From positions 1 through 54,246 of the forward strand of contig DBFCCI010000074.1 of assembly GCA_048380335.1 (NCBI GenBank): a stretch of DNA of 54,246 nt, given 5' to 3'. The translations under genes were made by a program, and so were the position numbers. The stretch comes from Lachnospira sp900551945. Its GTDB lineage: Bacteria > Bacillota > Clostridia > Lachnospirales > Lachnospiraceae. Below the pieces are notes generated by a model. The model had not been told where the DNA came from and did not search any database. It saw only the letters and a list, made by a program, of their open reading frames with translations. The first letter of the stretch is position 1. The number at the start of each line of letters is the position of its first letter. This document shows positions 16,374-24,863 of the stretch, piece after piece.

Positions 16374-17510
16374 TTATTTATTCTTATATCTTAATAATTC
16401 TGTATAAGCAAGTAAAAATGGTCCAACACCCTTTGCGTCATTTTCAACGATAGGCTCAGACATATAATAATCATAAGTACCCGGTCTTCTAGTCTTACCA
16501 CCAAGACCAGCTACAAGACAAATTCCACCAAGAGAAAGTTCACCATCATTGTTCTTTAAGTACTTATCACATATTCCATCAATAGCCTTTTCGCCATACT
16601 TTCTGTATTCTTCTGGTAAGAAACCAAGTCTGACACCCTTAAGTAAAGAATATGCCATAATAGAACTACCACTTGTTTCAAGGTAATTCTTATCCATGCC
16701 ACCAAAATTAACTACTTGATACCACATACCACTTTCATCTTGATACTTAATCATAGACTTCATAAGGTCAACATAAGCATCTTCTAACATCTTACATTCT
16801 TTATCAAACTTATGGTCTGAATTATCAACCTTATCAAGAGTATCAAGAAGTGCCATAGAATACCAACCAATAGCTCTAAGCCAAATATTTTGTGAAAGAC
16901 CTGTAACTTTGTCACACCAGAAAGCTTCTTTACTTGTATCTATAGCATGATAATAAAGTCCATTAAGAGGATTTCTCATATTTTCGATAACAAACTTGAA
17001 CTGATTGAATATATCATCATAGTTCTTTCTATCGTTAAAACGAGTTTCATATTCAAGATAAAATGGTAATCCCATATATAATCCATCAAGCCATACTTGA
17101 TTTGGATAAATGTCCTTATGCCAAAAACTTCCACATTCACATCTAGGCATAATCTCTATCTGACTGTATACAAGGTCAATAGCCTTTTTATACTTTTCTT
17201 TTCCAGTTATATCATAAAGTTCAAAAAGAGTCTTACCAGCATTAACATTGTCAATATTCTTCTCACCTATGCTATATCCATCAATTGTACCATCTTCTCT
17301 TACACGATAGTCAATAAAATCATCTGCAAACTTTAAGTACTTTTCTTCTTTTGAAATAGCATACATTTCAAGTACTGCCTTAATCATACACCCGTCTATA
17401 TAATTCCACTTAGACTTAAGACCCTGCTTAATCTTTTCAATGTTCCACACTGGTGCGTCCGGTGTGCTTTTTTCAAGTAATCCATCAATGTACTTAACAA
17501 TAATATCCAT
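16374..17510 (-). CDS. Unsaturated rhamnogalacturonyl hydrolase (GH105, YteR/YesR type)
   Basis: 378 aa, usual for GH105, no signal peptide, so cytoplasmic. The enzyme removes the 4,5-unsaturated galacturonyl residue from oligosaccharides left by rhamnogalacturonan lyases, by hydration of the double bond. An alpha6/alpha6 barrel is indicated by repeated helical pairs; the catalytic Asp is Asp142 in NQVWLDGLYMGLPF, and further family signatures are GWYSMALLDTL, LETSGSSIMAYSL and GVGPFLLAYTELLR. The start is the ATG at 17510 (an in-frame TTG two codons earlier is less likely). It lacks a clear ribosome site, but the shared 17-nt motif lies 43 bases upstream. With the GH43 gene it indicates use of pectin side chains. 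Confidence 0.93.
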   Translation of the reverse strand: MDIIVKYIDGLLEKSTPDAPVWNIEKIKQGLKSKWNYIDGCMIKAVLEMYAISKEEKYLKFADDFIDYRVREDGTIDGYSIGEKNIDNVNAGKTLFELYDITGKEKYKKAIDLVYSQIEIMPRCECGSFWHKDIYPNQVWLDGLYMGLPFYLEYETRFNDRKNYDDIFNQFKFVIENMRNPLNGLYYHAIDTSKEAFWCDKVTGLSQNIWLRAIGWYSMALLDTLDKVDNSDHKFDKECKMLEDAYVDLMKSMIKYQDESGMWYQVVNFGGMDKNYLETSGSSIMAYSLLKGVRLGFLPEEYRKYGEKAIDGICDKYLKNNDGELSLGGICLVAGLGGKTRRPGTYDYYMSEPIVENDAKGVGPFLLAYTELLRYKNK

Positions 17511-17570
17511 CTGCAATTTCTGCTACTAAAAACATACACAACTGTATAATAAATAGCTTTTCCTTTCCTA
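17508..17570 (-). promoter_or_regulatory. Shared leader motif with hairpin before the GH105 gene
   Basis: TAGGAAAGGAAAAGCTA (minus strand, 17554-17570), then GCTATT paired with AGTAGC (one G-U) enclosing a second hairpin ATACA-GTTG-TGTAT, then AGAAATTGCAG and the ATG. Confidence 0.55.
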
Positions 17571-17927
17571 AACTTATAATAATTGCATATTTTCCCACAA
17601 TTTCGTGGCTTATAATATTGACTGGTCGCATTATATCTTTACACAATTGTTATATTATACCATCTCCGCTGATAAATTATAACCTAAGCTTATCTTAATG
17701 CCATATTATCCCAATCACATTATTACTTCTGATACTCCAATGGCTAAAGCTCATTGGGTTCTTATATACGACCACTTCCAAATATACTCGAAAGCATATA
17801 AGACTAATGATTTTCTATAAGACTTTCACTGTCAATCATTCTTATGAATGAATTAACGATAGTATAAGGCTCGTATCAAAACCTATATTTATTATAGCAT
17901 ATTATTCAAATCTAACAACCATAATTT
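17571..17927. other. Gene-free stretch upstream of the GH105 gene
   Basis: AT-rich. A TATAAT on the minus strand near 17635 may be the GH105 -10 box, but no good -35 is spaced to it. ATAAGACT occurs twice near 17800-17835. Otherwise nothing is recognised. Confidence 0.4.
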
Positions 17928-18005
17928 TTAAATTTGTGCTATCATTCCTATTGTCAAACCTGCCACAAAACTAACTGCTGAAATTGATACAACTTCTTTT
18001 TTCAT
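17928..18005 (-). CDS. Possible 25-residue hydrophobic peptide
   Basis: A short frame on the minus strand starting MKKEVVSISAVSFVAGLTIG and ending five residues later. The basic start plus a hydrophobic stretch would suit a single membrane helix. It lies 36 bases downstream of the large membrane protein gene on the same strand. No good ribosome site is seen, so it may be chance. Confidence 0.3.
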   Translation of the reverse strand: MKKEVVSISAVSFVAGLTIGMIAQI

Positions 18006-18041
18006 AAATATTTCTATTTGCATTTATCTGTATTTCTGTAT

Positions 18042-19709
18042 TTATAAGTTATTATTTGTCAATATCTTTACTACTGTATTCACCTTGTCATTACTGTAAT
18101 ATTCAAGACTAATCACATCAGAAATGTTATATCTTATAATATCAATATTTTCTGACAAAGAAATGTCAAATATATCGTTTGAATTTTCAAGCATAATATA
18201 ATAATGTGAATTTCCATCTATAACAGTTTGAGCAATCTTTGTAATCTTGCCTTGAATACTCTTAGTTTCTTTAGCTTCTTCCTGTGTAACTCCATTTTCT
18301 TCTAAAAGCTTCTTATAACTTTCCTCGCACTGTGCCACAGTGTCACCAATAGCAACATTCTGATACTTTTCTATGTTGAGCATAGCATAAGACTTAACAA
18401 GCCCTGCACTATCCTTTAACGCCATAAAATATGTTGGCTCACCCTCAACATTAAGAAGTAGTGGAAATGTAGCTTTATAATTAAGGTGCTGTACCTTTCC
18501 TTCGGCTGATGACATAGCCGAATATTCTTCCGCACCTGAAATCACATAGTAACGACTCTCCATAGTACGTTGGTTCATAAGCACAAAGCCTACGTTCGAC
18601 TTGTCTTGACCTACTGATGTAATACCTGTATACACCCACACATCATCATCAAGTGCTATATAGTTATATCCTTCTGTAGTTTTAAGACAGTCCTTTTGAC
18701 TTAAAATGCTATTAAAATATCCATGCTTTAACTGTCCTGAATAGTCATAAAGATTTATAAGCATTTCTGCTGAATACACCTTATCAACCCACTGTGGAAC
18801 ATCTTCCACCGCATAGTCAGAAAGCTCTCCTGTAACAGCATTACAAAGTACAACACGCCCAATTGTTACACCACCAAAAAGTCCAATATTATATTTTTTA
18901 ACCGGACAAATCCAATAAGGCGTTCCATTGTCGTCAATTTCAAAATTAACTTGGTCAAATATATACGTTGGATATGCAAATCTTAAATGTCTATATATAT
19001 TTCTTCCAAAATGGTCGCTCATTGAATACTTAATCGGTTGCGACAATCTTACACACTCCGCCTCTTGTGTAGTCATATCAATACTTATATAAGCTGGTAT
19101 TCCTGACGAATGATTAGTAAACCACTTAATAAGATTGCCATATTGCAATGGTGAAACTCTTACGGGTCTGTTATTGTAATTAATCTGTGAATACATATCA
19201 CTAACTTCAAACTGTGATACCATATCTACAATTGTACCCATAACTCTGTTACCAATAGTTGAAGCTGAGTCCTTGTCAAGAATAGGTATTTTATCATAAG
19301 ATACTTCTTTAATATCTTCTGCAAAATCTCTTGTTTCAACAGTTAAAAGCTGTTGATATTTAGAAGCATTAATAATCTCTGATGAAAGCAGACTTCCCAC
19401 AACGTATATAACAACTAATGCTACTGTTATTGTAATAAATGTTTTTCCAATAACACCTGCTTTGTTATTTTTAAATATCAACTTGAAACTTTTTATCTCT
19501 TTATTTTTGCCTGTCTTATACCTCTCCGTAAACTTTGCATTAATCATGCAATAAATTCCTGTTATAATAGCCATTATAACAATAACAAAATACCAAAAGC
19601 CTACTGCATGAATATTAATTGCTGGTAGTGCTACATAATAATAAGCCCCGCCAATAATCAATACAGCAATTATAGCTAGTATTATTGTTGTAATCTTTTT
19701 CTCCTTCAT
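18042..19709 (-). CDS. Large membrane-anchored protein of unknown function
   Basis: 555 aa. Three hydrophobic segments occur at the N-terminus: about residues 8-29, 38-56 (GFWYFVIVIMAIITGIY) and 90-112 (FITITVALVVIYVVGSLLSS), with a short basic loop between the second and third. The remaining 440 residues are soluble and probably outside, with beta-rich stretches (GTPYWICPVKKYNIG, YIALDDDVWVYTG) and a late segment around ESIQGKIT-like KSIQGKITKIAQTVIDGNSHYYIML that resembles an OB-like fold. I do not recognise a named family. AAAGGAAAG precedes the start. Monocistronic by position, between AlkD and the GH105 upstream region. Confidence 0.8.
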   Translation of the reverse strand: MKEKKITTIILAIIAVLIIGGAYYYVALPAINIHAVGFWYFVIVIMAIITGIYCMINAKFTERYKTGKNKEIKSFKLIFKNNKAGVIGKTFITITVALVVIYVVGSLLSSEIINASKYQQLLTVETRDFAEDIKEVSYDKIPILDKDSASTIGNRVMGTIVDMVSQFEVSDMYSQINYNNRPVRVSPLQYGNLIKWFTNHSSGIPAYISIDMTTQEAECVRLSQPIKYSMSDHFGRNIYRHLRFAYPTYIFDQVNFEIDDNGTPYWICPVKKYNIGLFGGVTIGRVVLCNAVTGELSDYAVEDVPQWVDKVYSAEMLINLYDYSGQLKHGYFNSILSQKDCLKTTEGYNYIALDDDVWVYTGITSVGQDKSNVGFVLMNQRTMESRYYVISGAEEYSAMSSAEGKVQHLNYKATFPLLLNVEGEPTYFMALKDSAGLVKSYAMLNIEKYQNVAIGDTVAQCEESYKKLLEENGVTQEEAKETKSIQGKITKIAQTVIDGNSHYYIMLENSNDIFDISLSENIDIIRYNISDVISLEYYSNDKVNTVVKILTNNNL

Positions 19710-19881
19710 AATTCTTTCCTTTCTGCAAAAATAATATAATCTTGCCCTATACTAAAACACATAGGCTTTCATTTTCTGTATTGCTTTTAACAACTTATCT
19801 ACCTGTATGTTTTTATTATTTTTAGCATAGTAATTTCAAGATATTATAGACTTGATTTGATAAAATATAATGCTTCATAAT

Positions 19882-20727
19882 CTACTTGACTTTTAGCTGT
19901 TTAATTAGCTTTTTCACATTATCATCAGGTATTAGTGACTCACATATCTTTTGCAATGCTTTGTTAAATGTAACTTTATCCATACAGTATATTTTATCGT
20001 TTACATTTTCACTATCATCTATTATATTATTCTCACGGTTGTTAAGTTGTAATGATGTTGCCTTAAGAAATGTGTATGTCTTTGCCGGAAATACTACAAA
20101 ACACTCAGCCGTAAGCCAAGCCGCTGCCATCATCGCATAATAACCTTGTGTATATTGTCTGTTTATTATATCTAATATTTTATCTATATACAAGCCATTC
20201 TCATCAAAAACTTTTGAAGCTTCAATATCATTTTCAGAAACGACTCGCTTTCTTTTCGCCTTATTTCCATTACCATCCACCTTTAAAAAATGGTCAAGCA
20301 GTATTATAAGTCCCACTCTTACTTCAAATTCTTTATCTGAATTAAGATACCTTTGAATATGTTCAAACACCCTTTCTCTATGCTTTTCAAATATTGTAAA
20401 TGAAACACAACAACCATCACACACCGACCAATTATCCACCATTGGTACAAATTCATCTAAAAGCCTTAATGCCTCATCAATATTTTTCTCCTTACTACTT
20501 CCATAACCTAACATCATACCTCTAAGCATGGTTTCTTCAAAATACAAATCTTTAGTAGTATCTGTTACAATACTTTTCCAATCATTAAGATGTTCTTTTG
20601 CAAATTTTCTAAGCACTGGTATTCTTACACCAATAATCGGTTTAGAATTAGGAATAAGAGTTGATGAAAACTTTTTGTACTTCTCATCTCCTAGATTAAA
20701 TAATTCTTGTCTTATCTTATCGTTCAT
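19882..20727 (-). CDS. AlkD-like DNA alkylation repair protein (HEAT repeats)
   Basis: 281 aa, helical throughout, matching the DNA alkylation repair (AlkC/AlkD) family of HEAT-repeat glycosylases that excise alkylated bases without base flipping. Recognised stretches: GVRIPVLRKFAKEHL near residue 35, FEETMLRGMMLGYG, DNWSVCDGCCVSF, EVRVGLIILLDHFL and YYAMMAAAWLTAECFV. The start is at 20727, since AAGGATAAGGA lies directly upstream of that ATG. An acidic Asn-rich stretch (NNRENNIIDDSENVN) near 235 is an insertion. In some gut Firmicutes such proteins lack proven activity; the active Trp/Asp of AlkD cannot be assigned with certainty here. Confidence 0.88.
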   Translation of the reverse strand: MNDKIRQELFNLGDEKYKKFSSTLIPNSKPIIGVRIPVLRKFAKEHLNDWKSIVTDTTKDLYFEETMLRGMMLGYGSSKEKNIDEALRLLDEFVPMVDNWSVCDGCCVSFTIFEKHRERVFEHIQRYLNSDKEFEVRVGLIILLDHFLKVDGNGNKAKRKRVVSENDIEASKVFDENGLYIDKILDIINRQYTQGYYAMMAAAWLTAECFVVFPAKTYTFLKATSLQLNNRENNIIDDSENVNDKIYCMDKVTFNKALQKICESLIPDDNVKKLIKQLKVK

Positions 20728-20815
20728 AAATATCCTTATCCTTTCCATAAATAATATAATACTACAACATTTTGCTTGTTAATATACTAACAAATCAATT
20801 CAATTTGTGCAATTT

Positions 20816-21106
20816 TTAATTCTCCAAACATTTATTATGACTATAAACAGAACTATAAAAAGTACATTCTACAAGTATCATTATCTTTTCTGTATAAATT
20901 AACATATTATCTAATAAGTTATTCAAATGTTTTATAGCTTCTACATCTTTATGCCAAAACTTGATATTATTTGACATTTTCACTTGTGACCAATATAACT
21001 TTGTCTTTTGTTGATTAAAATTTGAAATATTACGTTGCATATTATTTAGTATATTTTGCATATTATCTATTATATACGGTAAATCTTTTTCTTCAATATT
21101 CCCCAT
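20816..21106 (-). CDS. Small helical protein of unknown function
   Basis: 96 aa, rich in Asn, Lys and Ile, predicted helical throughout (NMQNILNNMQRNISNFNQQK, EAIKHLNNLLDNMLIYTEK), with no membrane segment and two Cys near the end. AGGAG lies directly upstream of the ATG. It is divergent from the XRE regulator; the 174-base gap holds the TTGACA-N9-TGTCAA operators, so it may be under that regulator's control. No family recognised. Confidence 0.6.
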   Translation of the reverse strand: MGNIEEKDLPYIIDNMQNILNNMQRNISNFNQQKTKLYWSQVKMSNNIKFWHKDVEAIKHLNNLLDNMLIYTEKIMILVECTFYSSVYSHNKCLEN

Positions 21107-21193
21107 ACTCCTGTCAACTCCATTATATTATTATATATGATATATATATTATTTACCCAATATTATAATTTTATTTTTTAAATTTTAACATTT

Positions 21194-21214
21194 TTGACAT
21201 TTAGTGAATGTCAA
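21194..21214. promoter_or_regulatory. Operator-like dyad 1, TTGACA-N9-TGTCAA
   Basis: Perfect dyad extended inside to TGACATT...AATGTCA. It lies upstream of a TATACT -10-like box (21233-21238), between the divergent XRE and 96-aa genes. An identical-spaced second dyad follows at 21246-21266. Confidence 0.65.
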
Positions 21215-21245
21215 TTTTCTTTCATTTTAACATATACTTTAATAA

Positions 21246-21266
21246 TTGACAAGCAGTAAATGTCAA
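21246..21266. promoter_or_regulatory. Operator-like dyad 2, TTGACA-N9-TGTCAA
   Basis: Same arms and spacing as dyad 1, 52 bases further on and downstream of the TATACT box, just before the regulator's ribosome site. Two sites bracketing a -10 is the usual layout for an autorepressor. Confidence 0.65.
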
Positions 21267-21280
21267 GAAAGGGAATGTTA

Positions 21281-21544
21281 ATGTATAAAAACAAAGCACC
21301 TAACGGTGGAAACAATATCTCAGGTATTAATATTGCAAAACTTCGCAAATCACTTCTACCAAAGACATCTCAACGTGCCCTTGCTGATAAAATGCAGTTA
21401 GAGGGAATAGAATTAGATAAAAACGCCATACAACGTATAGAGTCGGGAGAGAGATTTGTTACTGATATAGAATTAAAAACATTTGCCAAAGTACTAAATG
21501 TAAGTTGTTCAGATTTACTAGAAGAACATCAAGAACAAAAATAA
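21281..21544 (+). CDS. XRE-family transcriptional regulator
   Basis: 87 aa, one Cro/CI-type helix-turn-helix: INIAKLRKSLLPKTSQRALADKM as helices 1-2, then DKNAIQRIESGERFVTDIELKTFAKVL and NVSCSDLL at the end, the standard HTH_3 pattern. The start is set at 21281, where AAGAAAGGGA gives a six-base spacing; ATGs at 21260 and 21275 lie in or before that site. There is no extra sensor domain, so it is a simple repressor type. Two identical dyads flank its -10-like box, suggesting autoregulation. A phage or antitoxin origin is possible but no partner toxin is adjacent in the same direction. Confidence 0.9.
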   Translation: MYKNKAPNGGNNISGINIAKLRKSLLPKTSQRALADKMQLEGIELDKNAIQRIESGERFVTDIELKTFAKVLNVSCSDLLEEHQEQK

Positions 21545-21562
21545 ATTTGCTATAAAATTACA

Positions 21563-21668
21563 CAAACAATAAACACACCATTTAAAGAACAATTAATTAT
21601 ATATAGCCTATTCTATTAAAGAATACATATATAGTTAGTTTTTCTTTTACTGGTGTGTTTTTGTTTAT
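21563..21668. repeat. Family A repeat, short diverged copy A2
   Basis: AAACAATAAACACACCA at the left pairs with TGGTGTGTTTTTGTTTA at the right. The inner TTTAAAGAACAATTAATTAT and TTTTCTTTTAC segments match the inner arms of the family, with a shortened apex around TATTCTATTAAAGAATA. It lies directly after the XRE gene. Confidence 0.65.
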
Positions 21669-21720
21669 ATAAATGCAAAATAAAGAAATTGAAACTTTCA
21701 CACCACTTGACTTTTCCCCA

Positions 21721-21793
21721 AATTAATAAGAAAATATAACATACCGCCTTATTGCGTTGTATAAGGCGAAAACAATATATTTTCTTATAAATT
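21721..21793. repeat. Long imperfect hairpin upstream of the patatin gene
   Basis: AATTAATAAGAAAATATA pairs with TATATTTTCTTATAAATT, and CGCCTTAT-TGCGTTGT-ATAAGGCG forms an inner hairpin. It ends 34 bases before the patatin ATG and may sit in its leader, or be a terminator for the XRE gene. Confidence 0.55.
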
Positions 21794-21827
21794 CAACTAA
21801 TACACAACGCAGAAATGAGGCTTAATA

Positions 21828-22697
21828 ATGAAAACAGGAATTGTATTTGAGGGTGGAGCATTAAGAACAGTTTTTTCATGTGGTGTCATGGACGCATTTA
21901 TAAAAAGAGATATTATGCCAGATTATATGATTGGTGTATCAGCAGGGGCGGCTTATGGCGTATGTTATGCTTCAAAACAAGCAGGTAGAAATCTAAAAAT
22001 AATAATGGACTATCGTGATGACAAACGATATATGAGTGTTGGCAATATGGTTGACCGCAAGAATAAATGTTACTGCGGACTCGAATTCCTATACGAAACC
22101 GTTCCTAACCAGTTAGTACATTTTGATTATGAAGCATTTAAAGCTTATAAAGGAGAATTTTATTGCGTTGTAACAAATGTAATTACTGGAAAACCAGAAT
22201 ATATGCGTTACACTGGAGAAGATAAAACTAACCAAGTTCTAAAAGCAACTTGCGCACTCCCTATGCTTTTTCCATACATATACATTAATGATACACCTTA
22301 TCTTGATGGCGGTCTTAGTGACTCAATTCCATTTGAAAGAGCCTTCAAAGACGGTTGTGACAGAGTAGTTGTAGTCCTAACAAGACAACCAGGTTACAAA
22401 AAAACGACTTCTGCTTCAATAAAAGTAATGGCAAAAGCTTATCTAAAATACCCAGAACTTGCCAACGACCTACTAAAAAGAGCAACCCGCTACAACAAAT
22501 GTCTAAAACGCCTAGAAAAATACGAAAAAGCAGGAAAAGTCATCGTAATAAGACCTGACCACACCGACGGTTTTTCAAGAATGGAAAAAGACAAAGATAA
22601 AATACTAGACCTATACAAAGACGGTTACTCAAAAGGCAGTAAATACGCCGAACAAGTAAAAGAATTTTACGGCATTACCAACAATACTCCTTTATAG
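21828..22697 (+). CDS. Patatin-like phospholipase (YjjU/RssA type)
   Basis: 289 aa. The patatin Ser-Asp dyad is present: oxyanion loop EGGALRTVF (residues 8-16), nucleophile GVSAG near 37-41, and DGGLSDSIP near 160 with the catalytic Asp. The core is followed by a Lys-rich C-terminal part (about 200-289) as in bacterial YjjU-type proteins. No signal peptide, so a cytoplasmic acyl hydrolase; the lipid substrate is unknown. GAGG lies upstream of the ATG. It stands alone on the plus strand between hairpin elements. Confidence 0.92.
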   Translation: MKTGIVFEGGALRTVFSCGVMDAFIKRDIMPDYMIGVSAGAAYGVCYASKQAGRNLKIIMDYRDDKRYMSVGNMVDRKNKCYCGLEFLYETVPNQLVHFDYEAFKAYKGEFYCVVTNVITGKPEYMRYTGEDKTNQVLKATCALPMLFPYIYINDTPYLDGGLSDSIPFERAFKDGCDRVVVVLTRQPGYKKTTSASIKVMAKAYLKYPELANDLLKRATRYNKCLKRLEKYEKAGKVIVIRPDHTDGFSRMEKDKDKILDLYKDGYSKGSKYAEQVKEFYGITNNTPL

Positions 22698-22936
22698 TCA
22701 AACAAATATTGCCCACACACACTCCCAACCTATTTTTGCAAATTTCAACCCATAGTAAGTTGTATTCCTTGTCAATTATTCACAACACTATTACCGCAAT
22801 ACATTTTATACAGACAACTTACTTATAAAATTTTATCACCGTACTAATAAAATAAATATTTAATACTATCAAGTAAATTCACAATTTCTATTAAAAAAAG
22901 AATTGCGTGTAATAATACAATAATTAGTAACCATAA
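22698..22936. other. Gene-free stretch after the patatin gene
   Basis: AT-rich DNA. Two short hydrophobic frames on the minus strand cross the neighbouring repeat and show no ribosome site, so I call no gene. Confidence 0.4.
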
Positions 22937-23115
22937 GTAAACCTTCCGTAAGCTAGTAGGAGTATATAATATTGTAAATGCACCATTAAAAGAACAATTA
23001 GTTATATTTGTATGCTTGCAATGAACATACTTGTTCGATTGTGGCATACAAATATGACTGATTGTACTTTTACTGGTGTGTGTCAATATTATATACTCCT
23101 ACTAGCCTCGCAACC
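22937..23115. repeat. Family A hairpin repeat, full copy A3
   Basis: A perfect 23-bp terminal stem (22951-22973 with 23084-23106) starting GCTAGTAGGAGTATATAAT. The bases differ from copy A1 (GATAGCAGTAGTATATAAA) but change on both arms together. The inner parts CACCATTAAAAGAACAATT, TATATTTGTATG and GAACATACTTGTTC match A1. It lies between the convergent patatin and sugar-binding lipoprotein genes. Confidence 0.8.
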
Positions 23116-23130
23116 CTAAATTTAATAACG

Positions 23131-23166
23131 AAAAAAGCACAGGTGATTAGTTCATCTGTGCTTTTT
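23131..23166 (-). terminator. Terminator of the sugar-binding lipoprotein gene
   Basis: AAAAAAGCACAGGTGA and TCATCTGTGCTTTTTC form a 14-bp stem with a 5-nt loop; A and T runs at the ends fit either direction. It is 94 bases after the leftward stop. Confidence 0.8.
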
Positions 23167-23259
23167 CACTTCGTTTGAATTAACAAACTACCGTTCTTTT
23201 TTCCTAATATATATATTCTATCAAAATAAATGTATTAACATTTATATGATACAAAACAA

Positions 23260-24849
23260 TTACTTATTTAAAGACTTTAATACACTCTTAACAAGGTTAC
23301 CAACAGTCTTATTGTAGTAATCCATACCTTCATCAATTGTCATGTAACCTAAAGCTGTCTGAGCGATTACATAATTTCTTGCTGTATTAATATCAGTTGA
23401 ACCTTCTGATAATTCTGTTGTCATAGGTAATGTTTCATAACCCTGACAGTTTTCAAAGAAGAATTCACTGTTATCAATAGCAGTCTGAGATATTGTTTGA
23501 AGTCCTGGGTCTGTTCCTTCTGGATTAGACTCTGTCTTTTCAAATGTTGTCATTGCAAGTAATGGGTCAACATTGTTCTTTGTCTGAAGAGTATTTGGCT
23601 TTTCAGGTGATGGAAGCATATGGAACTCGCCTTCACTATATGTTGTACCTGTTGACTCACCCTGAAGTGTAACAGTTTCAGCCTTTGTATCCCAGTGTGT
23701 TCCCTTAGCACCGTATTCCCATGCTACTTGAACATCGCCACCGTCTAACATACTTTCAAGGAAATACTTAAATATTCCTTCTGGGTTTTCAGCAGCAGTT
23801 GTAATAGTCCAAATTCCTGGAATTCTCTGTGTATATGCACCAAGTTCCTTGATTGGCTTAAGAGCTATAAGTCTATCATCAAGACCCTTAGAAGCAAGAT
23901 TTACCTTAAGAGTATTAGCCCATGTACCTGACCAGTATGTAAACATACCTGATTCAGATGATGCGTCTTTTGAATAGAACTTATCTCTTGCATTTGATGT
24001 TGAGTTATTAACAGTTTCCTTATCAATAACGCCATCTTCTACAGCAGTTCTAATTCTTTGAAGAGCATCCTTCATTGCTTGCTCTGTAAATCCATCTACA
24101 TATTCACCAGATGAGTTCTTATAGAAAGTATATTGTGCTTTCTGATAAAATTCTGGAAGGTAGTTTGTATATGGTTCTGAAGTACAGATAAATCCTGGAG
24201 CAGAAATTACATAATGACCTTTCTTTTCCTTCATCTGCTTTAAGTAACCATAAAATGTATCGAAGTCAAGAGTAACTCCATCTACATCTGCTACGTTAAT
24301 TCCTGCGTCTTCAAGCCATGACTGCTTTAAGTAAGAAACACAACCATCACCTCTTGCAGCAGTAAAGCCGTACATTGCTTTTTCTCCGTCTTCACCGTTT
24401 ACCATAAGGTTCTTAATTGTGCTTTCAGCACCATCTACAAGTCTACCTGACTTTTTAACGTCTGAATTATTCCAAGCATCTGTCATATCCCATAAAAATC
24501 CATTATTTGCATATAATGCATAATAATCTGAAGACAATAATACAACGTCTGGCATAGTTTCTGTTGAGTTGAATGCATTAGCAACTGCATCATAGTAACC
24601 ACTATGGTCAGGACGCTTCCATTCGATATCAAGTCCTGTCAACTCTTTAAGATAATCATAAAATGCACTCGCACCATTTGTTTCAGTAACAACAGTACTG
24701 TTTACCATTACAGAAAATTTTTCTGGCTTAGTAACTTCACCTGAACTTGACTTTGAGCCACTAGACTCAGAACTTCCACAGGCTACTAAATTAACTACAG
24801 ATACTGTAGTTAATCCAAGTGCAGCTAACTTCTTTACACTCTTTTTCAT
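23260..24849 (-). CDS. Sugar ABC transporter substrate-binding lipoprotein (orphan)
   Basis: 529 aa family 1 extracellular solute-binding protein of the long LplA/YtcQ type often used for complex oligosaccharides. The signal peptide has a lipobox LVAC (Cys24 after AALGLTTVSVVNLVA) and is followed by a Ser/Gly-rich linker (GSSESSGSKSSSG), so the protein is anchored outside the membrane. GSGTW-like segments (MFTYWSGTWAN, AYTQRIPGIWTI) match the family. No permease or ATPase gene is beside it; MsmX-type shared ATPases are known for such systems, but permeases must lie elsewhere. CGGAGG precedes the ATG. The transcript leader is unusual (see 24850-24995). Confidence 0.9.
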   Translation of the reverse strand: MKKSVKKLAALGLTTVSVVNLVACGSSESSGSKSSSGEVTKPEKFSVMVNSTVVTETNGASAFYDYLKELTGLDIEWKRPDHSGYYDAVANAFNSTETMPDVVLLSSDYYALYANNGFLWDMTDAWNNSDVKKSGRLVDGAESTIKNLMVNGEDGEKAMYGFTAARGDGCVSYLKQSWLEDAGINVADVDGVTLDFDTFYGYLKQMKEKKGHYVISAPGFICTSEPYTNYLPEFYQKAQYTFYKNSSGEYVDGFTEQAMKDALQRIRTAVEDGVIDKETVNNSTSNARDKFYSKDASSESGMFTYWSGTWANTLKVNLASKGLDDRLIALKPIKELGAYTQRIPGIWTITTAAENPEGIFKYFLESMLDGGDVQVAWEYGAKGTHWDTKAETVTLQGESTGTTYSEGEFHMLPSPEKPNTLQTKNNVDPLLAMTTFEKTESNPEGTDPGLQTISQTAIDNSEFFFENCQGYETLPMTTELSEGSTDINTARNYVIAQTALGYMTIDEGMDYYNKTVGNLVKSVLKSLNK

Positions 24850-24863
24850 TGCTTCCTCCGATT

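Noticed and set aside
20816..21544. XRE gene plus 96-aa gene as a toxin-antitoxin pair
   Set aside because: They are divergent rather than in one operon and the 96-aa protein shows no known toxin motif. Only shared operator control is supported.
22844..23086. 80-codon frame across the family A3 repeat
   Set aside because: It lies within a hairpin repeat, has no ribosome site, and its sequence follows the repeat rather than protein-coding patterns.
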